From Rhizobiaceae bacterium (lineage in GTDB: Bacteria; Pseudomonadota; Alphaproteobacteria; Rhizobiales; Rhizobiaceae): a DNA stretch of 64,000 nucleotides. Position 1 is the stretch's first letter; each line of letters opens with the position of its first letter. Positions 60,759 to 64,000 of the stretch are shown one piece after another. Both the position numbers and the translations under genes were made by a program. Location: the NCBI GenBank assembly GCA_029212415.1, contig JARGOF010000001.1:62001-126000 (forward strand), written 5' to 3'. Below the pieces are notes generated by a model. That model ran no database searches. It saw nothing but the letters and a program-made list of their open reading frames with translations, and was not told where the DNA came from.

Positions 60759-61750
60759 ACACCTTCCTGTCCCGCAACCGGCTTATCATTCTTGCCTATA
60801 TCGGCATGCTGTTGCTTGTTCTGATCACGGCTTTCTTCTCGCCCGGTTTCCTGTCTGCATCGAACTTGCGGTCCACATTCATCCTCGCCTCTTTTGTCGG
60901 CATTGTCGCGCTGGGGCAGACCTTTGTCATCATCGGCGGTGGCATTGATCTGTCCATACCCTGGGTGCTCAATTCGGCGGCGGTTCTGATGACTTTGCTG
61001 TGCGCCGGTCAGGACCTGCCTTTGATATGGGTGGTGCCTCTGCTTTTGGCCGGTGGTGGGCTGATCGGATTGCTGAACGGTGCCGGTGTGGCCTTGCTCG
61101 GTGTTCCGCCGATCATCATGACGCTGGCTGCCAACGTCATCTTGCAGGGCTTGATCCTGGTGTTTACCGGCGGCACGCCAACGCCGGCAGCACCCGACAT
61201 GATCAAGTTTCTCTCGGTCGGGCGCATCAGCGGTATCCCGGTGATTGCACTGATCTGGACAGCCTTGACCGTTCTTGCCTGGCTTTTGCTGTCGAAATCT
61301 GCCTTTGGCCGACACCTCTATGCGGTGGGCACCAATGTGACGGTTGCGCGTTATTCCGGCGTGCCTGCGACGCGCACCACAATCCTGACCTATGTCATTT
61401 CGGGCATGACGGCGGCGCTTGGTGGTATCCTGCTGACCGGCTATTCCGGTGTGGCCTATCTCGGCATGGGCGATTCCTATCTGTTCACAACGGTGGCCGC
61501 CGTGGCCATTGGTGGCGCGCCGATACTGGGAGGCAGCGGCCATTATATCGGAACCGTTGCAGGTGCCCTGGTCCTGACCATACTCACAGGGCTCCTGCCG
61601 GCGCTGAACCTTTCAAGTGGTGCGCTTCTGGTGGTCTATGGGGCGGTCATATTGCTGACGGTCTCGATTGGCAGCGAGACGTTTTCCGAAATGTGGGCCT
61701 CGGCTTCAAACCGCAGGAAACGGATAAAAGAGGGAACGGAAAATGGTTGA
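60755..61750 (+). CDS. CUT2 ABC transporter permease (second system, second permease)
   Basis: 331 residues, RbsC type: FLSASNLRSTFILASFVGIVALGQTFVIIGGGIDLSIPWVLN, SKSAFGRHLYAVGTNVTVARYSGVPATRT and FTTVAAVAIGGAPILGGSGHYIGTVAGALVLTIL. Unlike the permease of the first CUT2 operon it carries no C-terminal propeller; instead the lactonase is encoded by a separate gene overlapping its end by eight bases. Confidence 0.92.
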   Translation: MNTFLSRNRLIILAYIGMLLLVLITAFFSPGFLSASNLRSTFILASFVGIVALGQTFVIIGGGIDLSIPWVLNSAAVLMTLLCAGQDLPLIWVVPLLLAGGGLIGLLNGAGVALLGVPPIIMTLAANVILQGLILVFTGGTPTPAAPDMIKFLSVGRISGIPVIALIWTALTVLAWLLLSKSAFGRHLYAVGTNVTVARYSGVPATRTTILTYVISGMTAALGGILLTGYSGVAYLGMGDSYLFTTVAAVAIGGAPILGGSGHYIGTVAGALVLTILTGLLPALNLSSGALLVVYGAVILLTVSIGSETFSEMWASASNRRKRIKEGTENG

Positions 61751-62624
61751 TATCAAATGTGTGGTTGATGCCGGTGCGCAACTGGGCGAAGGAACCGTAT
61801 GGGATCCGGCAAATGGCGTTCTTTGGTGGATTGATATCTGGGGCCAGCTCATTCATCGCTACAATCCGCAAACCGGTGTTGATGAGACATGGCAGGCCCC
61901 GAAATATTTGGGGTGCCTTGGGCTTCGCAAAAGCGGTGGGCTGGTGGTCACCATGGCCGATGGTTTCCATTTTTTTGATCCGGAAACCGGGCGGTTCGAG
62001 CCTATCTGTGATCCTGAATCCCATCTGCCAGATACCCGCTTCAACGATGGCAAATGTGATCGCCAGGGGCGCTTCTGGTCTGGCACCATGTTTGAAGTGC
62101 CGGGTCAGCCCATCGAGTTCACCGGCGCTCTGTACCGGATGGATGCTGACCTCAGCGTGCACCGGGTGATCGAGGGTATTGGCTGCTCCAACGGGCTTGC
62201 CTGGAGTCCTGACAGCCGCATCATGTATTTCTCCGACAGCCATGCGGGGGCCGTATGGGCCTATGATTTTGACGCGGCCACGGGGGCGATTGAAAACCGT
62301 CGAACCTTCATCGACATGTCTGTGACCGGAGGGGTTGCCGATGGTGCCACTGTTGATGCGGAAGGGTGCTATTGGGTGACCATCCCGGTGACCGGCAAGG
62401 TATGTCGCTACGATCCGGACGGCCGGTTGATGCAAACGATCGAGATGCCCACCGATCTGCCGACCTGTTGCGAATTCGGCGGCAAGGATCTCGATATACT
62501 CTATGTCACAACGGCGGTCCTGCGTCGGCCCCCCGAACATTTTGTCGGGCAAAAACATCCCGGTGGATTGTTCGCGGTCGATGTCGGGGTCAAAGGATTG
62601 ATATTGCCGCCATTTGCTGGTTAG
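61743..62624 (+). CDS. SMP-30/gluconolactonase-family lactonase
   Basis: 293 residues, the normal size. Metal-binding positions of the family are recognisable: AQLGEGTVWDPANGVLWWIDI with the Glu ligand, DTRFNDGKCDRQGRFWSGTM with the Asn/Asp pair, and CSNGLAWSPDSRIMYFSDS with the second Asn/Asp. It hydrolyses sugar or sugar-acid lactones in the cytoplasm. It is the last gene of the second CUT2 operon, so the imported compound probably becomes or is a lactone; the product would be an acid for the dehydrogenases encoded upstream. Confidence 0.9.
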   Translation: MVDIKCVVDAGAQLGEGTVWDPANGVLWWIDIWGQLIHRYNPQTGVDETWQAPKYLGCLGLRKSGGLVVTMADGFHFFDPETGRFEPICDPESHLPDTRFNDGKCDRQGRFWSGTMFEVPGQPIEFTGALYRMDADLSVHRVIEGIGCSNGLAWSPDSRIMYFSDSHAGAVWAYDFDAATGAIENRRTFIDMSVTGGVADGATVDAEGCYWVTIPVTGKVCRYDPDGRLMQTIEMPTDLPTCCEFGGKDLDILYVTTAVLRRPPEHFVGQKHPGGLFAVDVGVKGLILPPFAG

Positions 62625-62640
62625 GGCAGGCGTGAAAGTT

Positions 62641-63333
62641 CTATGAGGCAGGCATCAGCCTGGGCAGCTTGACCTTCGCCTGGATTTTGCCATTGCCACG
62701 CTTTTCCAGTCTGGTCGCATAGAGGGACAGAGGCCAGCAGAGGGCAAAATAAATGATTGCCACGGTGCCGAACACCATGAAGGGTTCGAATGTCACCGTA
62801 TTGACCTTGATGGCCGCCCGCGTCAGTTCATTCAGACCGATCAATGAGGCAACCGACGTTGTCTTGACGATCTGCACCATCAGTCCCACTGTCGGCGGCA
62901 CCATGAGTTGCAAGGCCTGCGGAAGGATGACAAGGCGCAGGGTTTTTAAAAAACCCAGGCCGAGGGATTTTGCTGATTCCCACTGACCGCGCGGAACCGC
63001 TTCTATGGCGCCCCGGAAAATTTCGCCGAAGAAGGCCCCTGCATTGATGCAGAAGGTTACCGCTGCAGCCGTCCATGGGTCCGGTCGAAATCCGAGCAGA
63101 GACGAACCGTAATAGGCCATGAAGAGCTGGATCAGGATGGGCGTGCCCATGAAAAACTGGATATAGGCAATTGCCAGCCAGCGCAGCGGCCGCGAGGGTG
63201 CAATGCGCAGTGCCGCAATGAATATGCCGATTGCGCCACCGCCGGCAAAGGTCACCAGCGCCAAGAGGATGGTCCAGCGGGCGGCGGCGATCAGGAACAT
63301 GAACTCGTTAGGACCAAAGTCTCGAAGGCTCAT
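62641..63333 (-). CDS. Polar amino-acid-type ABC transporter permease (HisM/GltK family)
   Basis: 230 residues, five membrane segments, with FFMGTPILIQLFMAYYG and the EAA-type loop VPRGQWESAKSLGLGFLKTLRLVILPQALQLMVPPTVG of His/Glu/Gln-type permeases. It is downstream of its partner permease, about four bases apart, and converges on the lactonase gene with a 16-base gap. The binding protein and ATPase are presumably to the right of the window. Confidence 0.9.
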   Translation of the reverse strand: MSLRDFGPNEFMFLIAAARWTILLALVTFAGGGAIGIFIAALRIAPSRPLRWLAIAYIQFFMGTPILIQLFMAYYGSSLLGFRPDPWTAAAVTFCINAGAFFGEIFRGAIEAVPRGQWESAKSLGLGFLKTLRLVILPQALQLMVPPTVGLMVQIVKTTSVASLIGLNELTRAAIKVNTVTFEPFMVFGTVAIIYFALCWPLSLYATRLEKRGNGKIQAKVKLPRLMPAS

Positions 63334-63337
63334 CGGC

Positions 63338-64000
63338 TCACGCCTTCCATTGGAACAAGAGACGCCCGATTCCGGCGAACAGCAGACTGGCAGATTGCAC
63401 GATCACAAAATAGATCACGGCGATGACGATGTAGATTTCAAAACTGCGGAAGGTCTGCATGACGAGATTGTTGGCAATCGCTGTCAGTTCCTCGGCGGCA
63501 ATGGCGCCGACAATCGACGTGCCCATGATCTGCAGGATGAATTGCGCTGTCAGCGAAGGGTAGACGGCCTTGAGGGCCGGAACGACGATGACGTGGCGCA
63601 CAATGCGATAGGGGCGCAGCCCCAGTGATTTTGCAGCCTCGATCTGTCCCTGGGGTATGGAATCAATTCCGGCTCTGATGATCTCGATCGCATAGGCGCC
63701 CAGATGGATTGAAAGCGCCACGATCGCTGCCCAGTTGCTGGACAGCTTTATGCCCACCAGGGGAAGGGTGAAGAACACAAAATACAGCTGAATGAGCAAA
63801 GGCGTGTTGCGGATGATCTCGACATAGGCGCCGATGGGCGCGGATAGGATGCGCGGGCCGTAGCTGCGGCCTATGGCGCCAAGCAAGCCGATCATTGTGC
63901 CAAAAAATATGGAAAGGGCGGCGAGCACAAGTGTGCTGATAACGCCGTCTATGAATGCGTCACTATGGGCAAAAACCGGACCGAACTGGAGGTTTTGCAT
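63338..64000 (-). CDS. Polar amino-acid-type ABC transporter permease (HisQ/GltJ family), start at the window edge
   Basis: 220 residues if the ATG at the last three bases of the window is the true start, which gives a plausible N-terminus (MQNLQFGPVFAHSDAFIDGVISTLVLAALS); an upstream start cannot be excluded. Family features: EIIRNTPLLIQLYFVFFTLPLVG and the coupling loop IPQGQIEAAKSLGLRPYRIVRHVIVVPALKAVYPSL. It forms a heterodimer with the next permease for uptake of an amino acid or similar polar compound. Confidence 0.87.
   Translation of the reverse strand: MQNLQFGPVFAHSDAFIDGVISTLVLAALSIFFGTMIGLLGAIGRSYGPRILSAPIGAYVEIIRNTPLLIQLYFVFFTLPLVGIKLSSNWAAIVALSIHLGAYAIEIIRAGIDSIPQGQIEAAKSLGLRPYRIVRHVIVVPALKAVYPSLTAQFILQIMGTSIVGAIAAEELTAIANNLVMQTFRSFEIYIVIAVIYFVIVQSASLLFAGIGRLLFQWKA

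Noticed and set aside
61647-62558. 303-aa minus-strand ORF over the SMP-30 gene
   Set aside because: The plus-strand frame has the lactonase metal-binding residues; the minus frame has no family features.
1-64000. tRNA, rRNA, phage or conjugation genes
   Set aside because: No cloverleaf, rRNA block, integrase, capsid, relaxase or transposase sequence was recognised anywhere in the window.

Overview
The window is chromosome-like DNA from an alphaproteobacterium, most likely of the Hyphomicrobiales (Rhizobiales). The evidence is moderately high GC, dense co-directional operons with ATGA start/stop overlaps, many solute-binding-protein transporters (two TRAP, two CUT2-type ABC, one PotABCD-type ABC, one siderophore ABC, part of a polar amino-acid ABC), a TGA-N9-TCA motif of the rhizobial iron-box type, and local regulators of the LysR, MocR, DeoR, GntR and TetR families. 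I saw no rRNA, tRNA, transposase or CRISPR array. A few genes (7.2-8.1, 29.7-30.2 and 38.7-40.2 kb) are visibly AT-richer than the rest and look acquired.

Layout. 0-7 kb: ferric-siderophore uptake (TonB receptor, TetR regulator, ATPase, two permeases, binding protein). 7-8 kb: an AT-rich glycosyltransferase-like gene. 8.2-14.2 kb: LysR regulator divergent from a class III CoA-transferase, an HMG-CoA-lyase-family lyase and a TRAP transporter, probably for a 3-hydroxy-3-methyl dicarboxylate such as 3-hydroxy-3-methylglutarate or citramalate. 14.4-16.6 kb: a TPR/beta-barrel outer-membrane protein paired with a secreted FecR-domain protein. 16.7-17.8 kb: a YeeE/YedE sulfur-compound transporter. 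18.2-28.7 kb: a CUT2 ABC operon whose second permease is fused to a strictosidine-synthase/SMP-30-like propeller (and carries a frameshift), a second propeller protein, a MocR regulator, then degradative HMG-CoA reductase (mvaA) and HMG-CoA lyase (mvaB). A GGGTACA/TGTACC motif lies in front of both arms and suggests one MocR regulon for uptake and breakdown of mevalonate or mevalonolactone.

28.8-38.5 kb: a DUF421 membrane protein, an AT-rich orphan, then a polyol-type cluster (FGGY kinase, two FAD oxidoreductases, DeoR regulator, TRAP transporter). 38.5-40.4 kb: a two-gene AT-rich island between two nearly identical hairpins. 40.4-50.2 kb: an APH-fold kinase, a broken SDR, a GntR regulator and a PotABCD-like ABC transporter with a HisD-family and a zinc-dependent dehydrogenase; the same TGTATATACA palindrome precedes both transcription units. 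50.3-62.6 kb: two SDRs with complementary active-site losses, a single-chain 2-oxoacid dehydrogenase E1alpha-E1beta-lipoyl fusion, a D-2-hydroxyacid dehydrogenase, a miniature E2 without lipoyl domain or catalytic His, a second GntR regulator, a complete CUT2 ABC transporter and an SMP-30 lactonase, with TATAATA-type repeats before three of the units. The window ends in two amino-acid-type ABC permeases.

The most interesting parts are the MocR-linked mevalonate locus with a transporter-tethered lactonase-like domain, and the rearranged 2-oxoacid dehydrogenase in which the lipoyl domain has moved from E2 to E1 while E2 has lost its catalytic residues. All functional proposals come from reading sequence without database searches.
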